This document shows, one piece after another, positions 1 through 7,101 of a stretch of 33,735 nucleotides of DNA. Source of the stretch: Nevskia sp. (GTDB taxonomy: Bacteria; Pseudomonadota; Gammaproteobacteria; Nevskiales; Nevskiaceae); the NCBI GenBank assembly GCA_019689635.1, contig JADGHB010000026.1, forward strand, positions 1-33,735. Direction: 5' to 3'. The translations under genes were made by a program, and so were the position numbers. Positions within the stretch are counted from its first letter, which is position 1. Each line of letters opens with the position of its first letter. The notes below the pieces were generated by a model, which was not told the origin of the DNA, made no database searches, and saw only the letters and a program-made list of their open reading frames with translations.

Positions 1-131
1 ACGGCTGCAGCGCAAGATCGCGCGGGCGATCGGGAATCCCGCCTCAGATCGGCGCGGGGCTGGGTTAGAATCCGCAGCCAAGTCCTTGGCGCGGCTGCAG
101 CGCTTCGCATCGTGAGCGACCGGAATTTGCC
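1..131. other. Upstream non-coding stretch before the pyrH leader array
   Basis: I recognise no gene here. All forward frames are open only briefly and nothing resembles the C-terminus of tsf, the usual upstream neighbour of pyrH. A 12-base word, cggctgcagcgc, occurs at 2-13 and again at 92-103. TAGAAT at 66-71 resembles a -10 hexamer and would suit a promoter for the leader ORFs and pyrH, but I see no convincing -35 box. A weak purine stretch (ggaa, 122-125) lies 6 bases before the TTG at 132. Confidence 0.4.
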
Positions 132-257
132 TTGAGCCAGAACCCCGCCCATCCGCAGATCTCGTCAAAGCCCTGCCGCGAGGACGGTCGCCACACGCCA
201 CCCGCCCCGCAGCGGGAGTGGCTACCGGGCCTCGCCAGGGGAGGGCGTGTGCCATGA
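132..257 (+). CDS. Candidate leader ORF 0 (diverged copy of the pyrH start region), 41 aa
   Basis: This short ORF would start at TTG 132 and end at TGA 255-257, overlapping the next ATG (254) by four bases. It aligns without gaps at offset 122 to the next unit: by my hand count about 49 of 80 bases match between 132-211 and 254-333, and after that the match is nearly perfect. Residues shared with leader ORF 1 include the start MS, then P-A, I and K at matching places, and the tail [11 protein letters not shown]. The length difference from the 134-base unit is 12 bases, which keeps the frame. It is best read as an older, diverged duplicate of the pyrH start. Translation is unproven and TTG is a weak start. 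Confidence 0.3.
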   Translation: MSQNPAHPQISSKPCREDGRHTPPAPQREWLPGLARGGRVP

Positions 258-391
258 GCGCGGCCCCGGCCTATCGGCGCATCCTTCTCAAGCGATCGGG
301 CGAGGGCAGCGGCGACACGGTGTCCGCCGCGCAGCGGCGGTGGGTGCGGGAGTGGCTACCGGGCCTCGCCAGGGGAGGGTGTGCGCCATGA
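254..391 (+). CDS. Candidate leader ORF 1 (copy of PyrH N-terminus plus tail), 45 aa
   Basis: The ORF starts at ATG 254 behind a purine-rich aggggaggg stretch and ends at TGA 389-391, overlapping the ATG at 388 (ATGA). Its first residues [13 protein letters not shown] equal the PyrH N-terminus. The next residue is Arg (CGA) where PyrH has Leu (CTA), and after SGEG the sequence departs into a Gly/Arg-rich tail encoded partly by the hairpin element. It lacks all of the kinase fold, so it cannot be a working UMP kinase. If translated, it would act by coupling or as a leader peptide. The alternative is that it is only the by-product of a tandem duplication. Confidence 0.4.
   Translation: MSAAPAYRRILLKRSGEGSGDTVSAAQRRWVREWLPGLARGGCAP
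314..356 (+). repeat. Hairpin element with GNA triloop, copy in pyrH leader unit 1
   Basis: The conserved left flank gacacggtgt (314-323) is followed by a 7-bp stem ccgccgc/gcggcgg with loop gca (324-340), then the conserved right flank tgggtgcggg (341-350), two bases and tggc. The same flanks surround a different stem between hflK and hflC (27427-27466). A GNA loop closed by C-G, as here, is known from unusually stable DNA mini-hairpins. Confidence 0.75.
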
Positions 392-525
392 GCGCGGCCC
401 CGGCCTATCGGCGCATCCTGCTCAAGCGATCGGGCGAGGGCAGCGGCGACACGGTGTCCGCCGCGCAGCGGCGGTGGGTGCGGGAGTGGCTACCGGGCCT
501 CGCCAGGGGAGGGCGTGCGCCATGA
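388..525 (+). CDS. Candidate leader ORF 2 (second copy of PyrH N-terminus plus tail), 45 aa
   Basis: This ORF is nearly identical to leader ORF 1 and lies 134 bases downstream. It starts at ATG 388 with the same upstream purine stretch and ends at TGA 523-525, overlapping the pyrH ATG at 522 (ATGA). The only amino acid difference from ORF 1 is near the tail (Cys against Arg). Because the repeat length is not a multiple of three but each ORF is 138 bases with a 4-base overlap, each copy hands over exactly to the next frame and the last hands over to pyrH. Translation is not proven. Confidence 0.4.
   Translation: MSAAPAYRRILLKRSGEGSGDTVSAAQRRWVREWLPGLARGGRAP
448..490 (+). repeat. Hairpin element with GNA triloop, copy in pyrH leader unit 2
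   Basis: This copy is identical to the element at 314-356, 134 bases downstream: flank gacacggtgt, stem ccgccgc/gcggcgg with gca loop, flank tgggtgcggg. It lies directly before the sequence holding the pyrH ribosome-binding site, so it could affect ribosome access to pyrH if transcribed. Confidence 0.75.
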
Positions 526-1244
526 GCGCGGCCCCGGCCTATCGGCGCATCCTTCTCAAGCTATCGGGCGAGGCCCTCCTCGGCGAGCTCGCCTACGGCA
601 TCTCCCCGACGGTGATGGCGCGCCTGGCGGGGGAACTCAAGGAAGTGCTGGCGCTGGGCGTGCAGGTCGCCATCGTGGTGGGCGGCGGCAACATTTTTCG
701 CGGCGAGGGTCTGGCCCGCGCCGGCATGGACCGCGTCACCGGCGACCAGATGGGCATGCTCGCCACCGTGATCAACGCGCTGGCGATCCAGGATGCGGTG
801 GAGCGCGCGGGGCTGGAGGCGCGGGTGCAGTCGGCGATCCGCATCAACGAGGTCTGCGAGGATTACATTCGCCGCCGTGCGATCCGGCATCTCGAGAAAG
901 GCCGCGTGGTGGTGTTCGCCGCCGGCACCGGCAATCCCTTTTTCACCACCGACTCTGCGGCGGCGCTGCGCGCCATCGAGATCAACGCCGACCTGCTGCT
1001 GAAAGCGACCAAGGTGGACGGCGTGTACAACGCCGATCCGCTGAAGCACAAAGACGCCAAGCGCTACGACAAGCTGACCTACGACGAGGCGCTCGACCGG
1101 CGCTTGGGCGTGATGGACCAGACCGCGCTGGTGCTGTGCCGCGACAACCGCATCCGCCTGCGGGTGTACGACATGGAGCGGGCCGGTGCCTTGCTGCGCA
1201 TCGTGCAGGGCGACGACCGCATCGGCACCTCGGTTTTTAACTGA
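522..1244 (+). CDS. pyrH: UMP kinase
   Basis: PyrH phosphorylates UMP to UDP in pyrimidine nucleotide synthesis and works as a cytoplasmic hexamer of the amino acid kinase fold. The 240-residue product has the usual length. Visible family motifs are KLSGEAL near residues 13-19, GGGNIFRG at 54-61, TGNPFFTTD at 136-144 and KATKVDGVY further on. I place the start at ATG 522 because residues before it do not belong to the family and because this is the last ATG of the tandem array. Its start overlaps the stop of leader ORF 2 by ATGA, and its ribosome-binding region (aggggaggg) is itself part of the 134-base repeat. frr follows after 30 bases, the usual order. The leader suggests expression depends on translational coupling; that part is inference. 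Confidence 0.97.
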   Translation: MSAAPAYRRILLKLSGEALLGELAYGISPTVMARLAGELKEVLALGVQVAIVVGGGNIFRGEGLARAGMDRVTGDQMGMLATVINALAIQDAVERAGLEARVQSAIRINEVCEDYIRRRAIRHLEKGRVVVFAAGTGNPFFTTDSAAALRAIEINADLLLKATKVDGVYNADPLKHKDAKRYDKLTYDEALDRRLGVMDQTALVLCRDNRIRLRVYDMERAGALLRIVQGDDRIGTSVFN

Positions 1245-1274
1245 TCGGAGCACCCGTTTTAAGGATTCGAAACC

Positions 1275-1832
1275 ATGGTCGAGGACATCAAGAAGGATGC
1301 CGCCGCACGCATGCAAAAGTGCCTGGACCAGTTCAAGCAGGCGCTGGCCAAGCTGCGCACCGGGCGCGCCAGCACGGCGTTGCTGGAGCACGTGAAAGTG
1401 GATTATTACGGCAACGAAACGCCGCTCAATCAGGTCGCCAGCATCGTGGTGGAGGACGCGCGCACGCTGACCATCACGCCCTGGGAGAAGAACCTGGTGC
1501 CGGCGATCGAGAAAGCGATCCTCGCCTCCGACTTGGGCCTCACGCCCAATACCGCCGGCACGGTGATCCGCATCAATCTGCCGCCGCTGACCGAGGAGCG
1601 GCGCCGGGAGCTGATCAAGCTGGTCAAGGCCGAAACCGAGTCGGCGCGCGTGGCGATCCGCAACGTGCGCCGCGACGCCAATCAGGCGATCAAGGAACTG
1701 GCGAAGGACAAACGCATCACCGGCGACGCCGAGAAAAAAGCGGAAAGCGAAATCCAGAAGTTGACCGACCAGTACATCGCCAAGGCCGAGGAGGCGATGG
1801 CGGCGAAGGAAAAAGAGCTGCTGGCGGTCTGA
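1275..1832 (+). CDS. frr: Ribosome recycling factor
   Basis: RRF splits the post-termination ribosome together with EF-G. The 185-residue protein has the family's normal length and sequence, including the internal [18 protein letters not shown] and LTEERR segments and a helix-rich C-terminus. It starts at ATG 1275 with an aagga stretch about 9 bases upstream. It lies 30 bases after pyrH, as expected. What is odd is downstream: cdsA starts only 31 bases after the stop, so the uppS gene that normally stands between frr and cdsA is not here. Confidence 0.98.
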   Translation: MVEDIKKDAAARMQKCLDQFKQALAKLRTGRASTALLEHVKVDYYGNETPLNQVASIVVEDARTLTITPWEKNLVPAIEKAILASDLGLTPNTAGTVIRINLPPLTEERRRELIKLVKAETESARVAIRNVRRDANQAIKELAKDKRITGDAEKKAESEIQKLTDQYIAKAEEAMAAKEKELLAV

Positions 1833-1863
1833 AGCCGCCGCCCTCCGGCGCCGGCGCGGCGAC

Positions 1864-2679
1864 ATGCTCAAACAACGACTGATCACCGCGTTGATTCTTC
1901 TGCCCTTGGTGCTCGCGGCGGTGTGGTACGCGCCGCTGCCGTGGCTGTATCTGCTGTTCGCGGCCGTGGCCTTGCTGGCAGCCAGGGAGTGGACCGCGCT
2001 GATGGGGGTGAGCCGCGGCTCGCTGCGCGCGCTCTATCTGCTGGCGAGCGCCGCGCTGCTGGCGGGGGCCTGGTTCGCGCGTGCGCAGTGGATCTGGTTC
2101 GCGGGCGCCGCGGTGCTGTGGTGGCTGGTCGCGGCCGCCTTGCTGCCGGGGTTCCCGGGCAATCTCGAGCGCTGGCGGCCGAACGCCTGGTGGCTGGGCG
2201 CGCTCGGACAACTGCTGTGGGTGCCGGCGGTGACGTCGCTGGCGATGCTGCGCGCCATGCCGGACGGCGCGCTGCGCCTGGCTTACGTGCTCGCGCTGGT
2301 GTGGGCGGCGGATGTGGGCGCATATCTCGCCGGCCGCAGCTTCGGACGCCGCAAGCTGGCGCCGAACATCTCGCCGGGCAAGACGCGCGAGGGTCTGTAC
2401 GGCGGGCTGCTGCTGTGCGCGCTGTGGGCGGCCATCGCCGGCAGCTACGTCTTCGCGGTCGGCGATCTGCGGTCGCTGGTGCTGATCGTCGTTCTGAGCC
2501 TGGCGGCCGCGGCGCTGTCGGTGGTGGGCGATCTGACGCTCAGCATGTTCAAACGCCGGTCCGGAGTGAAGGACAGCGGCGCGCTGCTGCCCGGCCACGG
2601 CGGAGTGCTCGACCGCGCCGACAGCCTGCTGGCGGCGGCCCCGGCGATGGCGCTGGGCCTGCGCTGGCTGCACGGGTGA
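1864..2679 (+). CDS. cdsA: Phosphatidate cytidylyltransferase (CDP-diglyceride synthase)
   Basis: CdsA makes CDP-diacylglycerol from phosphatidic acid and CTP at the inner membrane, the precursor of all phospholipids. The 271-residue protein is made of successive hydrophobic segments starting near residue 7. Near its C-terminus it carries the family signature, from SMFKRRSGVKDSG to LPGHGGVLDRAD; the last part has Ala where the pattern usually has a larger hydrophobic residue. The start at ATG 1864 leaves a 31-base gap after frr. No dxr gene follows it; instead there are 132 non-coding bases before rseP. Confidence 0.96.
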   Translation: MLKQRLITALILLPLVLAAVWYAPLPWLYLLFAAVALLAAREWTALMGVSRGSLRALYLLASAALLAGAWFARAQWIWFAGAAVLWWLVAAALLPGFPGNLERWRPNAWWLGALGQLLWVPAVTSLAMLRAMPDGALRLAYVLALVWAADVGAYLAGRSFGRRKLAPNISPGKTREGLYGGLLLCALWAAIAGSYVFAVGDLRSLVLIVVLSLAAAALSVVGDLTLSMFKRRSGVKDSGALLPGHGGVLDRADSLLAAAPAMALGLRWLHG

Positions 2680-2691
2680 ACCCTGCTCTGC

Positions 2692-2720
2692 GGAACGCCA
2701 CACGCCGCGGCGCGGTCGAA
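2692..2720 (+). promoter_or_regulatory. Possible sigma-E (RpoE)-like promoter for the rseP-bamA-skp-lpx genes
   Basis: GGAAC at 2692-2696 and GTCGAA at 2715-2720 are 18 bases apart, close to the ECF/RpoE pattern of GGAAC(TT) and a TC-containing -10 box. The gap of 132 bases between cdsA and rseP (2680-2811) is the only room for a promoter before the envelope block. In E. coli rseP, bamA and skp are sigma-E targets. The match is partial and the downstream half is weak. Confidence 0.35.
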
Positions 2721-2811
2721 CCCCGGCGCCGGCACGGCCGTGCGTTCTCGGTTATCTTGAAACCTTTGCTGCGCAGCCTCGCCGCAGGCGCGCGTCGCGG
2801 GAGCGGAAGCA

Positions 2812-4176
2812 ATGCTTGAGTGGTTGCGCAACGCGGGGACCTTCATCGTCGCCATCGGCCTGCTGGTGTCGTTCCACGAGTTCGGGCATTTCTGGATGGC
2901 GCGCCGTTTCGGCGTGCGCGTGTTGCGGTTTTCGGTCGGGTTCGGCAAGCCGCTGTGGCTCAAGCGCGGACGCGACGGCGTGGAATACGCGGTCGGCGCC
3001 ATTCCTCTGGGCGGCTACGTCAAACTGCTGGACGAACGCGAGGGCCCGGTGCCGCCCGCGCTGCTGGCGCACAGCTTCAACCGTCAGAAACTGGGGGTGC
3101 GCCTGGCGGTGTACGCCGCGGGTCCGCTGTTCAATTTCCTGCTCGCGGTATTGCTTTACTGGGGCATGTACCTGGTCGGCGTGCCGGGCCTCAAACCCTT
3201 GCTCGCGCAGCCGCCCGCCGGCACGCCGGCTTCCGCCACCGGCGTGCACGCCGGCGACCGGGTGACGGCGCTCGACGACGCGCCGGTGCCGACCTGGGGC
3301 GAATTGCGCACTGGCCTCGTCGAGGCCGCGCTGGCGCGCCGCGCCGTGACCCTGACCATCGTCGGCCGCGACGGCGCGGCGCGCCAGATCGTGCTGGACA
3401 CGCGCGGCGTGCGGGTGGATCCGCAGTATCTGTTCGACGATCTCGGCCTGGCGCCCTACCAGCCGCCGCTGCCGCCGGTGATCGGCGAGGTTTTCCCGGG
3501 CAGCGCGGCGGAGCAAGCCGGCCTCAAGAGTGGCGACCGCGTGCTGCGCTTCAACGGCCAGCCGGTGGAGAGCTTCCAGGACCTGCAGCGGGACGTCGCC
3601 GCCAACCCGGGCGAAGTGATCACGCTCGAAGTGCAGCGCGGCAGCCAGACGCTGCGCCTGAGCGCGATCCCGAGCCGTGTCCAGGCCGACGGAAAAACGA
3701 TCGGCCGCCTCGGCGCGGCGTCGGCGCGCGTGGCGGATCGGCAGGCTTTGTGGCAGGATTTGTACACCGACGTACGGCTGGCACCGGGCGCGGCGCTGGT
3801 CGCGGCCCTGCAGCAGACCGGGCAGATCTCGGGGCTGACGCTGCGCATGCTGTATCACATGGTGCTCGGCGACGTGTCGGTGAGGAACGTCAGCGGCCCG
3901 ATCGAGATTGCGCAGGTCACCGGCGTCGCCGCCAGCGCCGGGCTCGAGGAATTCCTGTGGACGCTCGCGCTGATCAGCGTGAGCCTGGGGGTTTTCAATC
4001 TGCTGCCAGTGCCGGTGCTGGACGGCGGGCAGATCCTGTACGGCCTGGTGGAGGCGGTGAAGGGTTCGCCGCTGTCGGAGCGCGCGCAGGCCTTGGGCCA
4101 GCAGATCGGGCTGACGCTGCTGGCCTTGTTGATGGGACTGGCTTTCTACAACGACATTGCGCGCCTGATGGGCTGA
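2812..4176 (+). CDS. rseP: RIP metalloprotease RseP (site-2 protease)
   Basis: RseP is an inner-membrane zinc protease that cuts the anti-sigma factor RseA within the membrane to release sigma E and also clears signal-peptide remnants. The 454-residue product has the HEFGH zinc motif at residues 22-26 in the first membrane segment. Two PDZ domains lie at about 115-190 and 220-305. The third zinc ligand is in NLLPVPVLDGG, with Asp at residue 404. A ggga/gga stretch precedes ATG 2812. The gene opens a tight run: bamA starts 6 bases after its stop. dxr, which usually precedes it, is absent. Confidence 0.97.
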   Translation: MLEWLRNAGTFIVAIGLLVSFHEFGHFWMARRFGVRVLRFSVGFGKPLWLKRGRDGVEYAVGAIPLGGYVKLLDEREGPVPPALLAHSFNRQKLGVRLAVYAAGPLFNFLLAVLLYWGMYLVGVPGLKPLLAQPPAGTPASATGVHAGDRVTALDDAPVPTWGELRTGLVEAALARRAVTLTIVGRDGAARQIVLDTRGVRVDPQYLFDDLGLAPYQPPLPPVIGEVFPGSAAEQAGLKSGDRVLRFNGQPVESFQDLQRDVAANPGEVITLEVQRGSQTLRLSAIPSRVQADGKTIGRLGAASARVADRQALWQDLYTDVRLAPGAALVAALQQTGQISGLTLRMLYHMVLGDVSVRNVSGPIEIAQVTGVAASAGLEEFLWTLALISVSLGVFNLLPVPVLDGGQILYGLVEAVKGSPLSERAQALGQQIGLTLLALLMGLAFYNDIARLMG

Positions 4177-4182
4177 CCCGGA

Positions 4183-6507
4183 ATGGGCCACACCGAAAAT
4201 ACCGCACGGCGAAACCGGCTGCGCTGCGCCGCGCTGGTGCTGCTCCTCGGCCTGACGCTGCACGGCGCGGCCTGGGCTTTCGAGCCGTTCAAGATCGGCG
4301 CGATCAGGGCCCAAGGCCTGCAGCGGCTGGAATTGGGCACGGTCCTCACCTATCTGCCGTTGTCGGTCGGCGACGAACTCAACGACATCACCTCGCGCGC
4401 AGCGATCCGCAGCCTCTACGCCTCCGGCCTGTTCCAGGACGTGCAATTGCTGCGCGACGGCAATGCGCTGGTCATCAAGGTCAAGGAGCGGCCCGAGATC
4501 GCCAGCTTCAGCATCAAGGGCAACGAGAAGATCAGCGGCGAGGAGTTCAACAAGTCGCTCAAGGACCTCGGCCTTGCGCAGGGAGAGCTGTTCAAACGCG
4601 AGCTGCTCGACCAGGTGACGCAGGAGATGCGCCGGCAGTACAACGCCAACGGTTACTACGACGTGGACATCCAGTCCAAAGTCGAGCCGCTGCCGAACAA
4701 CCGCGTGGACATCAAGATCGAGGTCAGCGAGGGACCGGTCTCCAAGATCAAGGAGATCAACATCCTCGGCAACAAGGCCTTTCCCAAGGACGTGCTGCTC
4801 AAGCAGCTGAAACTGGAAAGCAGCGTGTGGTGGAAGCTGTTCCAGAAGTCCGACCGCTATTCCAAGCAGCAGCTCGGGGGCGATCTCGAAAGCCTGAGCT
4901 CCTACTACCAGGACCGCGGCTTTTTGCAGTTCAACATTACTTCGGTGCAGGTGGCGCTGTCGCCGGACAAGAAGGACATCTACATCACGATCAACGTCGA
5001 GGAGGGCGACAAGTACAAGGTCAAGAGCCACCGCTTCTCCGGCGACATCGTGCTCAACGAGTCCTTCCTCGACCGCCTGGTCAGCACGCCCGACGGCGCC
5101 GAGTTCTCGCGCAAGGAGGCGACCGAGAGCGCCGACCGCATCGAGGCGGCGCTGTCCGACATCGGCTATGCCTTCGCCAAGGTCACGCCGCTGCCGGAGG
5201 TGGACGAAGCGCACCAGGAAGTCAGCATCAATTACTACATCGAGCCGGGCAAGCGCACCTACGTGCGCCACATCCTGTTCAGCGGCAATCTCGGCACCAA
5301 CGACGAGACCTTGCGCCGCGAGATGCGCCAGCTCGAAGCGGCTCCGTTTTCCAAGAGCGCGGTCGAACGTTCGCGCGTGCGCTTGCAGCGCCTGCCGTTC
5401 ATCGAATCGGCGGAAGTCGAAACCAAGCCGGTGCCGGGTTCCCAGGACCTGGTCGATCTGGAGTTCAAGGTCAAGGAGCGCCAGCCCGGACAGATCCAGT
5501 TCGGCGTCGGCTACTCCGGTTCGCAGGGTTTCCTGATCAGCGCCAGCGTCACCAACAACAATTTCCTCGGCACGGGCAACACCGTGGCCGTCACCGCCGA
5601 GAACAGCTATCTGTCACGCGTGTTGAATCTGTCCTGGACCGATCCGTACTTCACGCCCGATGGCGTGAGCCAGACCATCTCCACCTATTTCCGCCGCTCC
5701 AAAGGCGTGATCCGCTTCAGTTCGGGTTTCGACTACAACATCCTCGGCGCCGACCTCACCTACGGCATTCCGCTGTCGGAGTTTTCCTTCCTGCGCCTGG
5801 GCGGCGGCGTGTCGCGCACCGCCTTGCAGACCTTCCCCAATCTGACCTCGGACCAGATCCTGGGCTTCGTCATCCGCAACGGCACCAACTTCAACACCTA
5901 TCAGCTCAAGACCGGCATCGCGCGCGACACGCGCAACCGCACCTTCTTTGCCAGCAGCGGCGGGCTGTCGCGGCTGAATTTCGACATCACCTTGCCGGGC
6001 AGCGACCTGCTGTATTACACGGCGAGTTTCGAACAGCAACAGTATTTCCAGTTGCCGTACAAATTCTTCGTGGAGTTCGACGGGACCGTGGGCTACATCG
6101 ATTCCTACGGCAAGAATCAGGAAGTCCCGCCCTATCAGAACTTCTTCGGCGGCGGACCCAACACCGTGCGCGGTTACCGCGACGGCACGCTGGGTCCGCG
6201 CGACACTCCGTTCAACAATCCGCTGGGCGGCAAGCTGCGCACGACGGCGCAGACCGAGTTGGTGTTCCCGCTGCCGCTGGTATCGGACAACAAGACCACG
6301 CGCATGGGCATCTTCTACGACGTCGGCAACGTCTTCGCGCAGCCCGGCGACTTCCGCTTCGGCGAGCTGCGCCAGTCCACCGGTCTGGCCTTCAGCTTCT
6401 TCACCCCGATCCTCGGTCTGCTCGATTTGAGCTACGCTTTCCCGATCAACCCCAAGCCGGGCGACCAGACCGAGCACTTCCAGCTCACGTTCGGTACGGG
6501 CTTCTGA
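4183..6507 (+). CDS. bamA: Outer membrane protein assembly factor BamA
   Basis: BamA is the central Omp85 protein that folds and inserts beta-barrels into the outer membrane. The 774-residue protein starts with a signal peptide of about 32 residues (hydrophobic core ALVLLLGLTL, cleavage after AWA). Five POTRA repeats follow in the N-terminal half, then a 16-strand barrel from about residue 430. The conserved VRGYRDG loop motif is visible at about residue 664, and the protein ends in Phe (QLTFGTGF) as barrel proteins do. It sits 6 bases after rseP and 50 bases before skp, the conserved order. Confidence 0.98.
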   Translation: MGHTENTARRNRLRCAALVLLLGLTLHGAAWAFEPFKIGAIRAQGLQRLELGTVLTYLPLSVGDELNDITSRAAIRSLYASGLFQDVQLLRDGNALVIKVKERPEIASFSIKGNEKISGEEFNKSLKDLGLAQGELFKRELLDQVTQEMRRQYNANGYYDVDIQSKVEPLPNNRVDIKIEVSEGPVSKIKEINILGNKAFPKDVLLKQLKLESSVWWKLFQKSDRYSKQQLGGDLESLSSYYQDRGFLQFNITSVQVALSPDKKDIYITINVEEGDKYKVKSHRFSGDIVLNESFLDRLVSTPDGAEFSRKEATESADRIEAALSDIGYAFAKVTPLPEVDEAHQEVSINYYIEPGKRTYVRHILFSGNLGTNDETLRREMRQLEAAPFSKSAVERSRVRLQRLPFIESAEVETKPVPGSQDLVDLEFKVKERQPGQIQFGVGYSGSQGFLISASVTNNNFLGTGNTVAVTAENSYLSRVLNLSWTDPYFTPDGVSQTISTYFRRSKGVIRFSSGFDYNILGADLTYGIPLSEFSFLRLGGGVSRTALQTFPNLTSDQILGFVIRNGTNFNTYQLKTGIARDTRNRTFFASSGGLSRLNFDITLPGSDLLYYTASFEQQQYFQLPYKFFVEFDGTVGYIDSYGKNQEVPPYQNFFGGGPNTVRGYRDGTLGPRDTPFNNPLGGKLRTTAQTELVFPLPLVSDNKTTRMGIFYDVGNVFAQPGDFRFGELRQSTGLAFSFFTPILGLLDLSYAFPINPKPGDQTEHFQLTFGTGF

Positions 6508-6557
6508 CGACGACGGTTTCCAACCTCAACCCCACACACGCAAGAGAGATCTAGAAC

Positions 6558-7091
6558 ATGATGCGAGAGAGCGTTCGCGCGGCCCTGGGCATGGCCGCGG
6601 TCCTGTCCCTGGCGGTCGCAGCGCCGGCCATGGCCGATCTGAAGATCGCCGTGGTGCGCCTGGGCGACCTGCTGCAGCAGTCTTCCGCCTACAAAGCCGC
6701 CTCGGCCAAGTTCCAGGCCGAAGTGAAGAAGCGCAACGATGCCATCGAAGCCGAGCGCAAGCAGCTCGCCGACGACCTGCAGAAATACCAGCGCGACGCC
6801 GCCACCATGTCCCCGGAGCAGCGCGACAAGACCGAAAAGGATCTCAACACGCGCCAGGCCCAGCTCGATTTCGACCGGCGCAAGGCGCAGGAAGACCTGC
6901 AGAACCGAGACCAGGAACTGCAAGCCGAGCTGCTCGGCAAGGTCAAGGATGTCATCTACCAGGTGGCCAAGGAGCGCGGCTACGACGTGGTGCTGACCAA
7001 CGCTTTCGCCGTCAATCCCAGCGTGGACATCACCGACGACGTGCTCAAGCGCCTCAACCAGCAGACGCCGTCCACCGGCGGCGGCAAGTAA
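6558..7091 (+). CDS. skp: Periplasmic chaperone Skp/OmpH
   Basis: Skp is a trimeric periplasmic chaperone that carries unfolded outer-membrane proteins to the Bam machine. The 177-residue precursor has a signal peptide ending AMA near residue 26. A long charged helical region (about 50-130) rich in Lys, Glu and Gln follows, matching the coiled-coil tentacles, and a short C-terminal part ends SVDITDDVLKRLN. Two ATGs stand together at 6558; I use the first, preceded by an agagag stretch. It lies between bamA and lpxD, its normal place. Confidence 0.95.
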   Translation: MMRESVRAALGMAAVLSLAVAAPAMADLKIAVVRLGDLLQQSSAYKAASAKFQAEVKKRNDAIEAERKQLADDLQKYQRDAATMSPEQRDKTEKDLNTRQAQLDFDRRKAQEDLQNRDQELQAELLGKVKDVIYQVAKERGYDVVLTNAFAVNPSVDITDDVLKRLNQQTPSTGGGK

Positions 7092-7101
7092 GGCGGAGGC
7101 G

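Larger units (their letters stand above)
212..573 (+). repeat. 134-base tandem repeat carrying the pyrH ribosome-binding site and start (2.7 copies)
   Basis: Copy 1 is 212-345, copy 2 is 346-479 and copy 3 is 480-573, where it runs into pyrH. Each copy holds the same gggagtggctaccgg block, a purine-rich ribosome-binding stretch, an ATG and 17 codons of the PyrH start. Copies 1 and 2 also hold a hairpin-containing linker. I see only four variable positions: 246/380/514, 250/384/518, 286/420/554 and 294/428/562. The last changes Leu to Arg in the two upstream copies. The near identity indicates recent duplication. A diverged further unit lies at about 132-211. Confidence 0.92.

Noticed and set aside
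1834-1860. GC-rich inverted words after frr as a terminator
   Set aside because: The arms are short and there is no T run; the gap to cdsA is only 31 bases, so read-through is more likely.
2752-5271. Long minus-strand open frame (839 codons) opposite rseP and bamA
   Set aside because: It is a mirror of the high-GC codon pattern of rseP and bamA. The translation is His/Arg/Gln-rich without any family motif, while the plus strand carries clear homologues.
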